Assembly: GCF_002078015.1 (NCBI RefSeq)
Contig: NZ_LWBP01000194.1
Location: forward strand, 29,052 to 93,051
Source: Niastella populi
GTDB lineage: Bacteria; Bacteroidota; Bacteroidia; Chitinophagales; Chitinophagaceae
DNA: 64,000 bases
Direction of reading: 5' to 3'
Under the pieces are notes generated by a model. It worked only from the letters and a program-made list of their open reading frames with translations, did no database searches and was not told where the DNA came from. The translations under genes and the position numbers were made by a program. The stretch's first letter is position 1; every line of letters starts with the position of its first letter. This document shows, in pieces, positions 42,370 through 52,048 of this stretch.

Positions 42370-44431
42370 ACCGATCAGCTTTAACAACCTGCTTTGTAAC
42401 CGTTCTCCCATTATGTACAAACTTCAACCAATACACCCCCGCGGGAAGCTGGGCGGCATTGAATGTAAGGCGATGTATGCCCGCTTTTGCCTGCGCATTT
42501 ACCAGTACGCGTACCTGCCTGCCCGTGATATCGAGCAAGCTCAACTGCACTGGACCATCCTTTTCGAGCTGGTAAGTAACCGTGCCGGTATTCCGGAATG
42601 GATTGGGAAAACTGTTCAACAAAACTGATGAGGCCCCTGCTTCATTTTCTACCCGTGCGGCAAGCGTTGCATTACTGAGTATGCGCACTTCGGTATAACT
42701 GTTCCAGGCATTTATACTGTTGCCATGTCCCACAATACGAACATACTTAGCCGTGGTTGCGGAAATATTGAACGTCTCGGGGTTCAAACTCGTTCCACTG
42801 CTCACGCGGCCCAAAGCGGAGTTGGTCCACCCAACGCCGTCGCTGCTGGTAAGAATATCAAATGTAGAGGTGCGCGACGTACCATTGTAAAAGGCGATCT
42901 GTACGCCGGTAACCGTGGCGGCATTGCTTAAACAGAACTGGATCCATTGCCCATCACCGCTGGCCGACCAGCGGGTGTTCAGGTCATTGTCCAGCACGTT
43001 GCCCGGCACATTACCGTCATCGGCGCTGGCCGAAACGGGTACGCATGCCTGTTGACCGCCGGCGTTATGCCCCACCATGGAAGTGGAAAGTATTTGTGCG
43101 GTCACCGCTGCAGCAGATGTTTCATCGGCGCCTTTATCAAATGGAGATGTGCGGTTTTGTCCATCCATATCAACCGTTACCGCGGCATATGAACCGGTTG
43201 CCGTACCAATGGCCGGGCTGCCGCTTTGCAAATGAAAGGTGCCCGTGCCGTTGCGCGCCAGCAGCGGGTTCACCGAAGTGTAACCGCCGGAAGGCATAGA
43301 GCCTGCGCCATTCGTTTGGTAAATGATATTGCCCGACCATACGGCGCCGGTATACGGCCCCGCAATGGATGCCGCCGCGCCCCCGCCCTGCACAATATTG
43401 TTGGCAACGGTGGTATTCGTGGCGCCCAAACCGTTGGTACGCCCGCTTTGTGTAATGTTGGCCGGGTTGTTCACCAATGTATTGAAAGCGATCAAACAGC
43501 GATCGGGCCGGTCATGCACTGTAAGCGCATCGCCATTGGCCACTTCGCCATCGCCATTGCCGATATTGATGGCCGGGCTACAGTTCTCGAAATGATTGCT
43601 GAAAATAACATGGTCGTCGCCGAAGATGCGGATGCCGGGGGTATTGATAAAATAGTTGCCGTATACTTTGCACCAGTTGCCATGGCGTAAGGTAAACTGG
43701 GCCGGGCAGTTCCTGATCGTATTGTAACGAATGGTAACCGCCGACGCTTTTATGGAGATCATTTCATTTTCGCCTTCGCATTCTTCAAACAGGTTGTACT
43801 CTATAATGCTGTTGCTGCTGCTGAGGCTTAAACCGCTCAAGCCGAACTGCACTGTTTCGGCCCCGTTACCGCTTTGCGGCTGCTGATCGAAGAAATAATT
43901 ATGATGAATATGCAAACGCTGGGCGATCTGGCTGCCAGAACCGCGCACTGCGATAAACCGGCCGAGGGCGTTCTTATGCTGAAAAGTATTGTAATCCACT
44001 TCATGATCATTGCCATTGAGCAGGAGGTTCTCGCCGGTACCGGGCGTTTGAAAGATGTTGCGCGTCCACCGGCAAAAGCTGGTGCCGCTGGCCATAGTCG
44101 CCTGCGAGGCGCTATGCGTGAATCTGAATCCTTTGATGATGATGTAGCGGGCCGGACTAACGATATTGAAACCGTTGGTTCCGCCTATGGTGGCGCCGCC
44201 AATAGATTGCGCCTGAATGGTGATGGGCGATGTGGCTGTACCCTGTTTATTGACGGTGATATCTGTACTGGCGGTGTAGGTACCATTGGAAAGAATAATG
44301 ATATCGCCGGGCACGGCATTATTGATAGCCGTTTGCAGGGCCGCCAGAGAGGTAACAGTGATGGTTGCTGCAGTAATGGAGGCCGGCATTACAAAAAGCA
44401 ATACCAGCAATGAGTAAAGTTTAGTGCTCAT
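42368..44431 (-). CDS. PL6-family polysaccharide lyase (alginate or chondroitin type) with discoidin and T9SS domains
   Basis: A 687-residue secreted lyase: signal peptide (1-21), right-handed beta-helix PL6 domain (about 22-445), discoidin domain (about 462-590) and T9SS sorting domain (about 605-687). Lys228 and Arg249 are 21 apart, as Lys250 and Arg271 are in chondroitinase B. Glu221 and Glu223 match its calcium ligands at -7 and -5 from the Lys. The chemistry is therefore calcium-dependent beta-elimination of a uronic acid polymer. Most PL6 enzymes act on alginate; dermatan is an alternative. It neighbours GH5 and GH43 genes. Confidence 0.93.
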   Translation of the reverse strand: MSTKLYSLLVLLFVMPASITAATITVTSLAALQTAINNAVPGDIIILSNGTYTASTDITVNKQGTATSPITIQAQSIGGATIGGTNGFNIVSPARYIIIKGFRFTHSASQATMASGTSFCRWTRNIFQTPGTGENLLLNGNDHEVDYNTFQHKNALGRFIAVRGSGSQIAQRLHIHHNYFFDQQPQSGNGAETVQFGLSGLSLSSSNSIIEYNLFEECEGENEMISIKASAVTIRYNTIRNCPAQFTLRHGNWCKVYGNYFINTPGIRIFGDDHVIFSNHFENCSPAINIGNGDGEVANGDALTVHDRPDRCLIAFNTLVNNPANITQSGRTNGLGATNTTVANNIVQGGGAAASIAGPYTGAVWSGNIIYQTNGAGSMPSGGYTSVNPLLARNGTGTFHLQSGSPAIGTATGSYAAVTVDMDGQNRTSPFDKGADETSAAAVTAQILSTSMVGHNAGGQQACVPVSASADDGNVPGNVLDNDLNTRWSASGDGQWIQFCLSNAATVTGVQIAFYNGTSRTSTFDILTSSDGVGWTNSALGRVSSGTSLNPETFNISATTAKYVRIVGHGNSINAWNSYTEVRILSNATLAARVENEAGASSVLLNSFPNPFRNTGTVTYQLEKDGPVQLSLLDITGRQVRVLVNAQAKAGIHRLTFNAAQLPAGVYWLKFVHNGRTVTKQVVKADR

Positions 44432-44866
44432 TGTTATTGATTGTTTGGGGGAGGAATATGTTGCGAAGAAGGTGGTATCTTAACTGCCGGATGCTCCTGC
44501 ACAAATCGCACCGCAGTCAATGTATGGGGAAAACTAAAAGGGGTGTGCAGGAAATTTGCTGATAAGGGACGTCAGTAATAGGAATATACATTACCGATAT
44601 GCACGCAGGCATACCGCGGTGTTAAAGTTTTTTTCATGTGACAAGTTTTAGGTAAATGCAATTAACAATCGAAGTAACCATTTTTTATCACCCGTACAAG
44701 CCGGCATATTAACCGTTGAATAACCTATATTAACACGAATAGCGGTTAACTATAATATTTCATCTTTTACCACCGTGAAATTTGTACATTGCAACACTGT
44801 GATGTGCCACACTTTACCGGCGATGAACCCGTAAGTGTGGCACACCTGCCTAAATCAAGATAAACA
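44432..44866. other. Divergent spacer between PL6 and GH43 genes
   Basis: Some 435 nt carrying both promoters and the fourth GTGTG palindrome (44801-44846). A TTTG near 44780 could be part of the GH43 promoter. No operator was identified with confidence. Nothing coding. Confidence 0.5.
44801..44846. repeat. GTGTGGCACAC-family palindrome, copy 4
   Basis: GATGTGCCACACTTT and TAAGTGTGGCACACC are separated by a 15-nt loop. The copy ends 21 bases upstream of the GH43 ATG, thus in the 5' leader or promoter. Confidence 0.8.
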
Positions 44867-46246
44867 ATGAGAGCATCCCTTTGGGTAGTAGTCATTACGC
44901 TTTTTTCAACAACGATCACGCTTGCCCAGCCAGCCGGCAACCCCATTATTCCCGATCTTATAGCCGATCCCAGCATTGTAGAAATTGACGGCATCTTTTA
45001 TTGTTATGCCACCACCGATGGCACAGGCCAGGGGCTGGCAAAATCGGGACTGCCCGTTGTTTGGAGATCGAAAGACTTTGTAAACTGGCGTTTCGACGGT
45101 ACGGTTTTCCCTGCGGCGGCAGATCAGTTATACTGGGCGCCCAGCACCGTCACCAAAGTAAAAGGAAAATACTACCTCTACCCTACCATCAACCACGATA
45201 TTCATGTGGCCGTTGCCAGTTCACCCGCCGGGCCGTTCCATGTGGCCAATGGCGGCGACACGTTTACCGGTCCCAATGCGCCAAAACCGCTTGTTACCGA
45301 CAAAGGCCCCAAAGGCACAAAGGGAATAGACGCCGAAGTGTTCATAGACGATGATGGCAAAGCCTATATGGTTTGGGCGCAACGCGGTGCAGCGCGTGTA
45401 CACCCCGATATGATCACACTCGATACCACCGTGGTGATAAAAACAAAACGCGGCGGTTATTCGGAAGGACCGTTCCTCTTCAAACGAAAGGGCATTTACT
45501 ATTACCTGTATACGTTATCGGGACATGAGAATTATCAATACGCTTATATGTACAGCCGCGTATCGCCATTCGGTCCGTTCGAGTTCCCCGAACAGGATAT
45601 CATTGCAACAACCGATCGTTCGAAAGGCATTTATGGTCCCGGCCATGGCTGCGTATTCAATGTAAAAGGAACAGACAATTACTATTTCACCTACCTGGAG
45701 TTTGGCCGCGGCAGCACCAACCGCCAGGTATGGGTTGATAAATTATCATTTAATGAAGACGGCACCATACAACCCGTTGTGCTCACGCATGAAGGCGTTG
45801 GTGCGCTGCATGTTGTAAAGAATGCACCGAAACAGCTTGCCATTAAAGATGCAACCGCTTCCAGCTCATTGCCCGATCTGAAAGTAAAACCCATCAAGGA
45901 TACAACGCTCAACAGAACGGAAACCTATCAGCCGAAAAACGCCATCGATGCATCGAACGGCACGCGCTGGATGGCGGCACCGGGCGATTCGCTTGCCACC
46001 TGTACACTCGATCTTGGATCGGCCCAAAAACTAAAACGGCTCGATGCCTATTTTGTAATGCCTACGGCCGGCCACGCCTACCGGCTCGATTACAGCACCG
46101 ACGGTAAAACCTGGAAACGCTGCGGCGGGCACACCGATGTAAAGATCAAATCGCCCCATACCGATAAGCTGTCGATAACAGCGCAATACCTGCGCATCAC
46201 CTTTATAAAAGGAACACCGGGTTTGTGGGAAGTGAAGGTGTATTAG
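44867..46246 (+). CDS. GH43-family arabinosidase/xylosidase with C-terminal discoidin domain
   Basis: A 459-residue secreted glycosidase: signal peptide (1-20, TLAQPAG), five-bladed propeller GH43 domain (about 24-320) and a discoidin/F5-8C domain (about 335-459). The catalytic base Asp lies in LIADPSIVEIDG (near 31), the pKa-modulating Asp in GIDAEVFIDDDG and the acid Glu in YSEGPFLF. It should remove terminal arabinose, xylose or galactose from plant polysaccharides. Unlike its two neighbours it lacks a T9SS sorting domain, so it is probably periplasmic. Confidence 0.92.
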   Translation: MRASLWVVVITLFSTTITLAQPAGNPIIPDLIADPSIVEIDGIFYCYATTDGTGQGLAKSGLPVVWRSKDFVNWRFDGTVFPAAADQLYWAPSTVTKVKGKYYLYPTINHDIHVAVASSPAGPFHVANGGDTFTGPNAPKPLVTDKGPKGTKGIDAEVFIDDDGKAYMVWAQRGAARVHPDMITLDTTVVIKTKRGGYSEGPFLFKRKGIYYYLYTLSGHENYQYAYMYSRVSPFGPFEFPEQDIIATTDRSKGIYGPGHGCVFNVKGTDNYYFTYLEFGRGSTNRQVWVDKLSFNEDGTIQPVVLTHEGVGALHVVKNAPKQLAIKDATASSSLPDLKVKPIKDTTLNRTETYQPKNAIDASNGTRWMAAPGDSLATCTLDLGSAQKLKRLDAYFVMPTAGHAYRLDYSTDGKTWKRCGGHTDVKIKSPHTDKLSITAQYLRITFIKGTPGLWEVKVY

Positions 46247-46299
46247 CGGGTTGACAAGGTTTTCCTATGTGCATCAGTCTGAAGCGTTGCAATGTTGAT

Positions 46300-46500
46300 A
46301 GAGTATCCGCTTGCGGCTTGCAGCCTGAAGCTGTATGTCTGTATGCGCTTCAGGCTTTTAGCTTTAGGCCTTCGGCTGTATTTGTATTTTGTATTCCGCT
46401 TGCGGCTTGCAGCTTGCGGCTTGCAGCTTGCGGCTTGCAGCCTGAAGCTGTATTTCTGTATTAGCTTTAGGCTTTTACCTTTAGGCCTTCAGCTGTATTT
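46300..46500. repeat. AAGCTGC heptamer array between convergent genes
   Basis: CTTGCGG, CTTGCAG and CCTGAAG heptamers with CTGTATTTGTATT linkers fill the spacer. In minus sense the tract AAATACAGCTGAAGGCC starts 3 nt after the stop of the downstream gene. The same family is at 13760, 24354 and 29093. Confidence 0.85.
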
Positions 46501-46502
46501 AA

Positions 46503-47780
46503 CTATTGCCCTGGCAGGCGCGACACTGTAGAACCCTTGTTATTCATCAATTCAACACTGCCGCTTTTCGACATGCTGGAACTAAGTAAAAAGCTCTCTT
46601 CTTTTTTCCCGGTTATAATTCGCACCAGGGCGGTATTGGGTGGATAAATACCGAGGCTTTCGGCATGGATCACCAACCGGTTGGGATAATCGGGAAACAA
46701 CGGCACTTTAATGATATAAGGTTTTTCTTTCAGGCTCAGCTTGGGCACAATCAGCTGCCCGTTATAATAAACGCTGATGGTATCACCATCGACGATGCCA
46801 TTATCCATAAACCGTATTTCGGCGGAATCGGCGTTTATGACGTAGCGGGTTGGCATGGCCACTGCGCGGCCGGCAAAGTGATCGCGGCCTACAAGCGAGT
46901 CTTTATAAACAGGTTTTACGAAATCGACACCGGCGCTGCCGGTTTTCGCGGTGGCGGTATTGGCGCCGCCGGTTTTTGCCGGGGCGGCATTGGTTCCATT
47001 CTCATCGCCTGCAGCACCGGTTGTTGGGGTGGCGGCCATAGCGGCGCCCACAGGATTGCCGGCAGCAGGATTGTTGGCAGAGCCGCTGGCAGCAACATTA
47101 CCCGCAACGGGCCTGTCCGTATCAGCAACAGCGCCGGAAGCAGGGGCGCCAGCAGCTGGTTTATTCGGGGTTGATGCGCCGGCGGTAACATTAGCCGCAA
47201 CGGGTTTGCTATTTGTGGTAACGGCGCCGGGTTTATTGGCGCCGGTTTCAACTGTTTTTGCGTTGAGCCTGCGGGGTGTGATATCAGGATCGTAGAGGAA
47301 GGCTGCCTTATACACCAGCGAACCGATACTTTTGGTATAGCGGGCAACGATATTGCAAAGCGTATCGCATCTTCTTTCGCCCTGTATAACAATGCTGTCG
47401 CCCACCTTTTCAAAGGTGTATTTCATGCTGTCGCACAAATTACAATGTTTGGCCCAGGTGTATCGCCCCGGCGGGTCTTTAAAGTAAGTGACCTGCTTTA
47501 ATTTAGTCATGATGTGGCGGGGGTAGATCCTGCCCGTAATGCGGGTATGCAACCGTATAGTAGTGTCGCTCGGCAGAATGCATTGCACGATGCCTTCAAA
47601 CGACGAACCGTTCACTTTGGTGATCTGCAGCCGTGTATCGAAGGTTTTGGTGAGTTTGCTCTTCTCGCCAAAATACACGCCGCTCCAGGTTCCTTTTAAC
47701 CATAGGTTCTCCTGGCTATAACCATTCAACACAGTGAGCGAACAAACCAGGCAAATAAAAACCACTACGTTTTTTGTCAT
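46503..47780 (-). CDS. Secreted protein with Ala/Gly/Pro-rich linker, function unknown
   Basis: A 425-residue protein: signal peptide (1-22), an N-terminal beta domain (about 25-160) with paired cysteines (CNLCDS at about 113-118 and CDTLC near 139), a 100-residue linker of Ala, Gly, Thr, Asn and Pro (about 178-278), and a C-terminal beta domain (about 310-405). The latter contains DGDTISVYYNGQ and ESLGIYPPNTALV, a motif pair I associate with other secreted Bacteroidota proteins. The linker is repeat-like and probably varies between strains. No enzymatic motif was seen. Confidence 0.8.
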   Translation of the reverse strand: MTKNVVVFICLVCSLTVLNGYSQENLWLKGTWSGVYFGEKSKLTKTFDTRLQITKVNGSSFEGIVQCILPSDTTIRLHTRITGRIYPRHIMTKLKQVTYFKDPPGRYTWAKHCNLCDSMKYTFEKVGDSIVIQGERRCDTLCNIVARYTKSIGSLVYKAAFLYDPDITPRRLNAKTVETGANKPGAVTTNSKPVAANVTAGASTPNKPAAGAPASGAVADTDRPVAGNVAASGSANNPAAGNPVGAAMAATPTTGAAGDENGTNAAPAKTGGANTATAKTGSAGVDFVKPVYKDSLVGRDHFAGRAVAMPTRYVINADSAEIRFMDNGIVDGDTISVYYNGQLIVPKLSLKEKPYIIKVPLFPDYPNRLVIHAESLGIYPPNTALVRIITGKKEESFLLSSSMSKSGSVELMNNKGSTVSRLPGQ

Positions 47781-48029
47781 TATTGGTACAGTTGTACAAT
47801 TGCCCTAAAGCAACTTTAATTAATGCCTGTAAAATGCCAGGCTACTGTACGGTTCAGGGGGTACACAACAGGTTCATTTACCTGAGGAGATCCGGGGGGT
47901 GGTGTCTTCCGGCGAAAACTTTGCGCGGCGGAAAAACGGGGCAATTTAAACCCAAAAAACAAACCCGCAAAAACGAAAAAAACGAATGGTGATATCCAGT
48001 GAATTACGCAATGGAAACAGATGGGATGC
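47781..48029. other. Spacer upstream of the linker protein
   Basis: About 250 nt holding the 5' region of the 46503-47780 gene and downstream DNA of the metal-binding protein gene. Nothing else recognised. Confidence 0.4.
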
Positions 48030-48058
48030 AAAAAAATAAGCCCCGGTGTATCGGGGCT
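48030..48058 (-). terminator. Intrinsic terminator of the HMA-domain gene
   Basis: On the minus strand AGCCCCG pairs with CGGGGCT around ATACAC and is followed by TATTTTTTT. It lies 32 nt after the stop at 48090. Confidence 0.9.
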
Positions 48059-48089
48059 CACTTCCTCTTAAACATGTAGTATTCGAAAC

Positions 48090-48458
48090 CTATTTTGAAC
48101 GCTTTTCCTGTCTGCAGCAGTCAGGCAAAGGTTTGTGAGCGGTACTGTCGGTCTTTGTATTGGCGGTATTGTGACCGGTGGCCGCCACCATTTCCTCTAT
48201 TTTTTTAACGCTGATCTTTGTGCGGTCGTATTTTACCAACAGGAGCTTTGTACCCGCATCCCAGTCGGCAAAAAATATGGCCGGCGATTTTTTCAGCGTG
48301 CCTTCAATGGTGTGTTCACACAGTTCGCAAACACCATCTACTTTTATGGTTTTCGTAGATGTAAACGGACCGTCGAGTTTCGGATTATACTTTTTTGCCT
48401 GTGCATTGGAAATACATACGATCATCAGAAAAAAACATACACTTAGAAACTGTTTCAT
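48090..48458 (-). CDS. Secreted heavy-metal-associated (HMA) domain protein
   Basis: A 122-residue protein with a signal peptide (1-20, ISNAQA) and one HMA-like fold. The metal motif VCELC (CxxC, near 43-47) follows IKVDG, and the C-terminus carries a DCC. Such proteins bind Cu(I) or another soft metal or serve as periplasmic metallochaperones. ATG at 48458 (MKQFLSVCFF) was chosen since it begins the signal peptide; 15 codons upstream are not signal-like. No cation ATPase is next to it. Confidence 0.85.
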   Translation of the reverse strand: MKQFLSVCFFLMIVCISNAQAKKYNPKLDGPFTSTKTIKVDGVCELCEHTIEGTLKKSPAIFFADWDAGTKLLLVKYDRTKISVKKIEEMVAATGHNTANTKTDSTAHKPLPDCCRQEKRSK

Positions 48459-48549
48459 TTTGATTTGAACGTTTATTAATAGTAATTGATTCCGGTATTG
48501 CAACAGATTTTAAGTGTTAAAAAAAATGCATCGCAGACCGACTAATTAC

Positions 48550-49371
48550 TTATGCCACGTTCAGCACCGGCTCATGTTGTTTGTCGAGCACACGGGCAAA
48601 CAATTCATCGTTGAGCAGGTCTTTCACCGATTTTATGATAAAGTCGGGCGAATAACCAAACTGACCGAGGTCAGTTTCCTGTGTTACACCCGATAAGGTC
48701 AATACGGTTGTGAATCCCATAGAGCCTGCACCCAGGATATCAGTGCCCATGGTATCGCCGATCATAATGGTTTCATCGGTCGACAATTGTAATAACTTTC
48801 GCGCCATACGCATCATAACCGGGCTGGGTTTACCCACGCTGAAGGCCTGTTTACCGGTAGCGAACTCGAGCATGGCGACAAAAGCGCCACAACCGGCCCG
48901 GTACTTTCCACTGCCGACGGGGCAGTTGGGATCGAGGTTGGTAGCTATCAGCTTCGATCCGTTCATGATCATGTTGATCGCCTTATCAACCGATTCCAGC
49001 ATAATGGTTCTTCCCTCGCCTATGATCACGTAATCAGGATGATCGTCAACAATGGAGTAACCAACATTATGCAACTCGGTAAGCAAACCGCCTTCGCCAA
49101 TAACATATGCCGTACCGTGCTCTTTTCGTGAGGCCAGGTAACGGGCTGTTGCCATAGCGCAGGTAAATATATCATCGTCGTTTACATTAAAGCCTAATTT
49201 GCGCAATTTATAGCACACGTCGCGCGGCGTACGCTGACTGTTGTTGGTCAGGAACAGAAAAGGATATCCTTTTTCCCGCAAAGAATTAATGAACTCAACA
49301 GCGCCAGGTATAGGTTCACTGCCCTTATAGATAACGCCATCCATGTCGATGAGAAAGCCCTTTTGTGCCAT
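48550..49371 (-). CDS. HAD-IIA family sugar-phosphatase (NagD-like)
   Basis: A 273-residue HAD hydrolase with a C2 cap. The nucleophile Asp9 and Asp11 lie in LIDMDGVIYKG, motif II is in FLTNNS, Lys in VGKPSP and the metal Asp in MIGDTMGTDI. NagD-like enzymes dephosphorylate nucleotides and sugar phosphates, or 4-nitrophenyl phosphate in vitro. It stands alone. Confidence 0.93.
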   Translation of the reverse strand: MAQKGFLIDMDGVIYKGSEPIPGAVEFINSLREKGYPFLFLTNNSQRTPRDVCYKLRKLGFNVNDDDIFTCAMATARYLASRKEHGTAYVIGEGGLLTELHNVGYSIVDDHPDYVIIGEGRTIMLESVDKAINMIMNGSKLIATNLDPNCPVGSGKYRAGCGAFVAMLEFATGKQAFSVGKPSPVMMRMARKLLQLSTDETIMIGDTMGTDILGAGSMGFTTVLTLSGVTQETDLGQFGYSPDFIIKSVKDLLNDELFARVLDKQHEPVLNVA

Positions 49372-49805
49372 AGGTATTAAGTTTTATGTTTAAAAATTGC
49401 TGCTTTTTCAAAATGGCAGGCAGAAAGGGCAAGCGGCAACCAGAATAATGTTACTCACAGGCAAGAAATTGAAATTCAGCGGCAAGAAATTGGCAAGAAG
49501 TTGAGTCAGGGATGGAATGCAGATCGCAAACAGGCAAGTACTATTGGCTAACGATATGTGGCTACATATTATTGTTCGAGCGCAAATACTTAATGTTTTA
49601 AAGAGCTGAGCAAATATAGGAGTTATAGCATTAAAAGCCAGCGCTTTCAATATTAAGTTTTAGTGAGGAATGGCCGTGCGGATGGGATAAAAAAACATCT
49701 TATCATATTATATGGAACACGATCACGAAAACAGGCTGTTTTATATTACCTGCATCATACTCTATCATCAATGGTGAAAGATCAATAGTGAATAACTTTT
49801 TTACA
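49372..49805. other. Gap with GGCAAGAAATTGGCAAG words
   Basis: Words such as GGCAAGAAATTGAAATT and GGCAAGAAGTTG recur at 49405-49540. They are looser than other arrays but have a similar look. TCAATGGTGAAAG (49767-49782) recalls the GGTGAAT words near 38990. No gene is supported. Confidence 0.45.
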
Positions 49806-49810
49806 TTGAC

Positions 49811-49858
49811 TTATCAACTCGTTAACTTATCAACTCGTTAACTCGTCAACTAGCCAAC
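49811..49858. repeat. Exact 16-bp tandem duplication TTATCAACTCGTTAAC
   Basis: Two perfect copies (49811-49826, 49827-49842) followed by TCGTCAACTAG. In minus sense it begins at the TAG stop of the upstream gene. It belongs to the GTTGACGAGTTAAC family. Confidence 0.9.
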
Positions 49859-51235
49859 CTATTGCTCCAGTTCCTTCAACGCTTTATTATAGCGGTACAA
49901 CACTTCAACATATTTTTCCAGCACCGGCAATAACAACCAACCGGTGGCCTTACCGTCAACCAGCATAAAATAATACTGCACGGCCCGTTTGATGTCTTTC
50001 TGTTCAAGACAGATCCACAAACGCGTCAGCCAGAAATTGATCACTTCACTGGAATGATATTGTTCATAACCCGGTACGGCATCACGGATCTCCAAATGTG
50101 CATACACCAGTTCAAAACGCGCATCGGCTTCCTGCTGTATCAGCGCACCCAATGCCAGGCTGAAGTGTAATACCGGGTAATACCTGTACATTTTAAGCGC
50201 ATGCTGTTTTGCAGCCGCGCACACAGCATGCAGATCGAGCAACACGCCCTGCTCATAAATATTTTGCAATACAAGCGGGTTATGCGCATACTCGTTTGCC
50301 AGCGCTATCATCTTTGTTTCATACGTATGCATCAACTGCTCGTTATTACGATCGAGCAGGTCGGCAAGGTCATCGGTTAACTTATTCACCTTCAGGTGCT
50401 CTTCAAAATGTTCTTCCAGCACGTTATTGGGTTCTTCGGCGCCATGGCCTATTTCATCCCACATCTCTTGCCACATAAGTTCCTCAGCCGGCGTGCAGGT
50501 ATTTATTTCGGGCGGCAGTAAACGCGTCAGCAATTCTGCATGAATAGTGATCTGTTCCAGCACCGAGCGCTGCTGTACTTTTTCGGTATTCAGCATATCA
50601 TCGGAGCGAATGCTTTGCACATTGCTCAAACTAACTTCACCCGGCGGTATATTATCAATGGTAAGGTTGATCGATGCCGATTCTTCACGCAAACGGGGCG
50701 GCACACCCTGTTCCTCGATGGTGTAGTAATAATTTCCTTCGCCCGCATACTGTTTCAGCTTTGCCAGTATTTCGGGAAACTGCCCGTTCTCCTCAACGAT
50801 CAAATGCGGAATGCCATCGGTGCCAACCGGCACTTCAATAACAGGCACGGCATGATCGTCCTCTTCGAGGATATAGCGGGTAATTTCAAAATTATGATGG
50901 GGATGAATATCGAATTCAAGTGCAAAATCGTGACCGGCATAAACGATATTGTGCGCAAGGGCATAATCTATTTCTTCGTAGTCGGCCAGCTCGCGGCTGT
51001 AGGAAGATAAAAATTCGTCTTCAGACGTATTGAAAAAAAATACGGTATCTTTTACCCCCAGGCACAACAGATCGACCCGGTACAAACCAATAGTGACATT
51101 TCCATTGCTATGTTTTCGCATTACCGAAACATTGGCTATCTGGCTTTCCTCCCAATCTTTATTTACCATACACTTACTCACGGGCAATGTGCGTGCTTTC
51201 GTTTGCACATATTTTCGGGGAGAGAGCGTTTGCAT
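49859..51235 (-). CDS. Conserved Bacteroidota protein of unknown function
   Basis: A 458-residue cytoplasmic protein without signal or membrane segments. Its N-terminal 190 residues, including LPVSKCMVNKDWEESQIANV and NVTIGLYRVDLLCLGVKDT, resemble a protein I recall as widespread and unnamed in Bacteroidota. The second half (about 235-450) is helical and repeat-like, similar to TPR or HEAT solenoids. ATG at 51235 (MQTLSPRKY) is preferred over 51286. No function can be given. Confidence 0.75.
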   Translation of the reverse strand: MQTLSPRKYVQTKARTLPVSKCMVNKDWEESQIANVSVMRKHSNGNVTIGLYRVDLLCLGVKDTVFFFNTSEDEFLSSYSRELADYEEIDYALAHNIVYAGHDFALEFDIHPHHNFEITRYILEEDDHAVPVIEVPVGTDGIPHLIVEENGQFPEILAKLKQYAGEGNYYYTIEEQGVPPRLREESASINLTIDNIPPGEVSLSNVQSIRSDDMLNTEKVQQRSVLEQITIHAELLTRLLPPEINTCTPAEELMWQEMWDEIGHGAEEPNNVLEEHFEEHLKVNKLTDDLADLLDRNNEQLMHTYETKMIALANEYAHNPLVLQNIYEQGVLLDLHAVCAAAKQHALKMYRYYPVLHFSLALGALIQQEADARFELVYAHLEIRDAVPGYEQYHSSEVINFWLTRLWICLEQKDIKRAVQYYFMLVDGKATGWLLLPVLEKYVEVLYRYNKALKELEQ

Positions 51236-51691
51236 ACCTATGTATTTTAATGTTGTGGATTTCGTTCGTCCCAACCGGGCGGGCACGGAACGGAGTTGCC
51301 TGAGTGAACAATCGTCAATTATACTTTTTTCCCTGCAGTTGTCATACCTTCAAAGTAAATACATTTTACCCTACCACCGCTCAAAAGTTGTTGTCATAAT
51401 TTTCACACATTTCTCAACATTAATGATAAAGCCCTGCTGGATATTGTTTTGTGCCGGCAGAATAATTTGACTTATGTCATTAATTTTCGTTAACCCCTTT
51501 GTGGTATTGTTATGCCCGTTATAAAACGCTAGATTTGACTTATTACGCTGAAGGCTGAAGGCTGAACGCTACTTCCCGAGTTAGGTTGTTTCCGAATAAA
51601 TTCAGACACGCTGCAATCCGGAAAGAAGCGGTTCACGCTGAACGCTGAGCGTTTTGCGTTCCGCGTTCCGCGTTTCCTTTAAACAAATCAT
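51236..51691. repeat. Gap with AACGCTGAACGC word arrays
   Basis: At 51546-51575 words GCTGAAGGCTGAACGCT, and at 51630-51675 words GCTGAACGCTGAGCGTTTTGCG, flank a core with CCGAATAAATTC (about 51591-51602). It is a third copy of the class seen at 2030 and 7800. The upstream 300 nt hold nothing recognised. Confidence 0.7.
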
Positions 51692-52048
51692 ATGTATTCG
51701 CTTGCAACATCAAAAAAGCCCCTGACATTGCTGTTATTGATCCTGCCCGCAATAACCTGCATAATTACCAGCTGCAGCAGCACCAAAATAATTTCCGAAT
51801 ACGATTGCGCCGATGCCGCCAACATCAATAAAGACACAACGGTGTGGCATTACTTCTGGGGACTAAAACAATCGAAAGACATCAGACCGCAATGCGACAA
51901 ACGAAATAATCACCTCAACAGGGTTGTTGTAAAAACCACACCCGGTAATATACTGTTAACTTTTATTACACTTGGCATTGTAATTCCACAAAAAGTTTCC
52001 TGGTGTTGCGCGCCGCCCAATACCGGGCCCGGACATTTGGGGAATTAG
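51692..52048 (+). CDS. Small Bor/Iss-like lipoprotein
   Basis: A 118-residue protein with a lipoprotein signal (lipobox TSC, Cys28, following TCIITS). The mature part, with WHYFWGLKQSK and the ending LLTFITLGIVIPQKVSWCCA, follows the layout of phage lambda Bor (FITLGIYTPLEARVYC). In E. coli Bor and Iss give serum resistance as outer-membrane lipoproteins. No phage genes are close. The similarity is a remembered pattern rather than a tested alignment. Its TAG stop begins an AGTTCAC repeat. Confidence 0.65.
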   Translation: MYSLATSKKPLTLLLLILPAITCIITSCSSTKIISEYDCADAANINKDTTVWHYFWGLKQSKDIRPQCDKRNNHLNRVVVKTTPGNILLTFITLGIVIPQKVSWCCAPPNTGPGHLGN

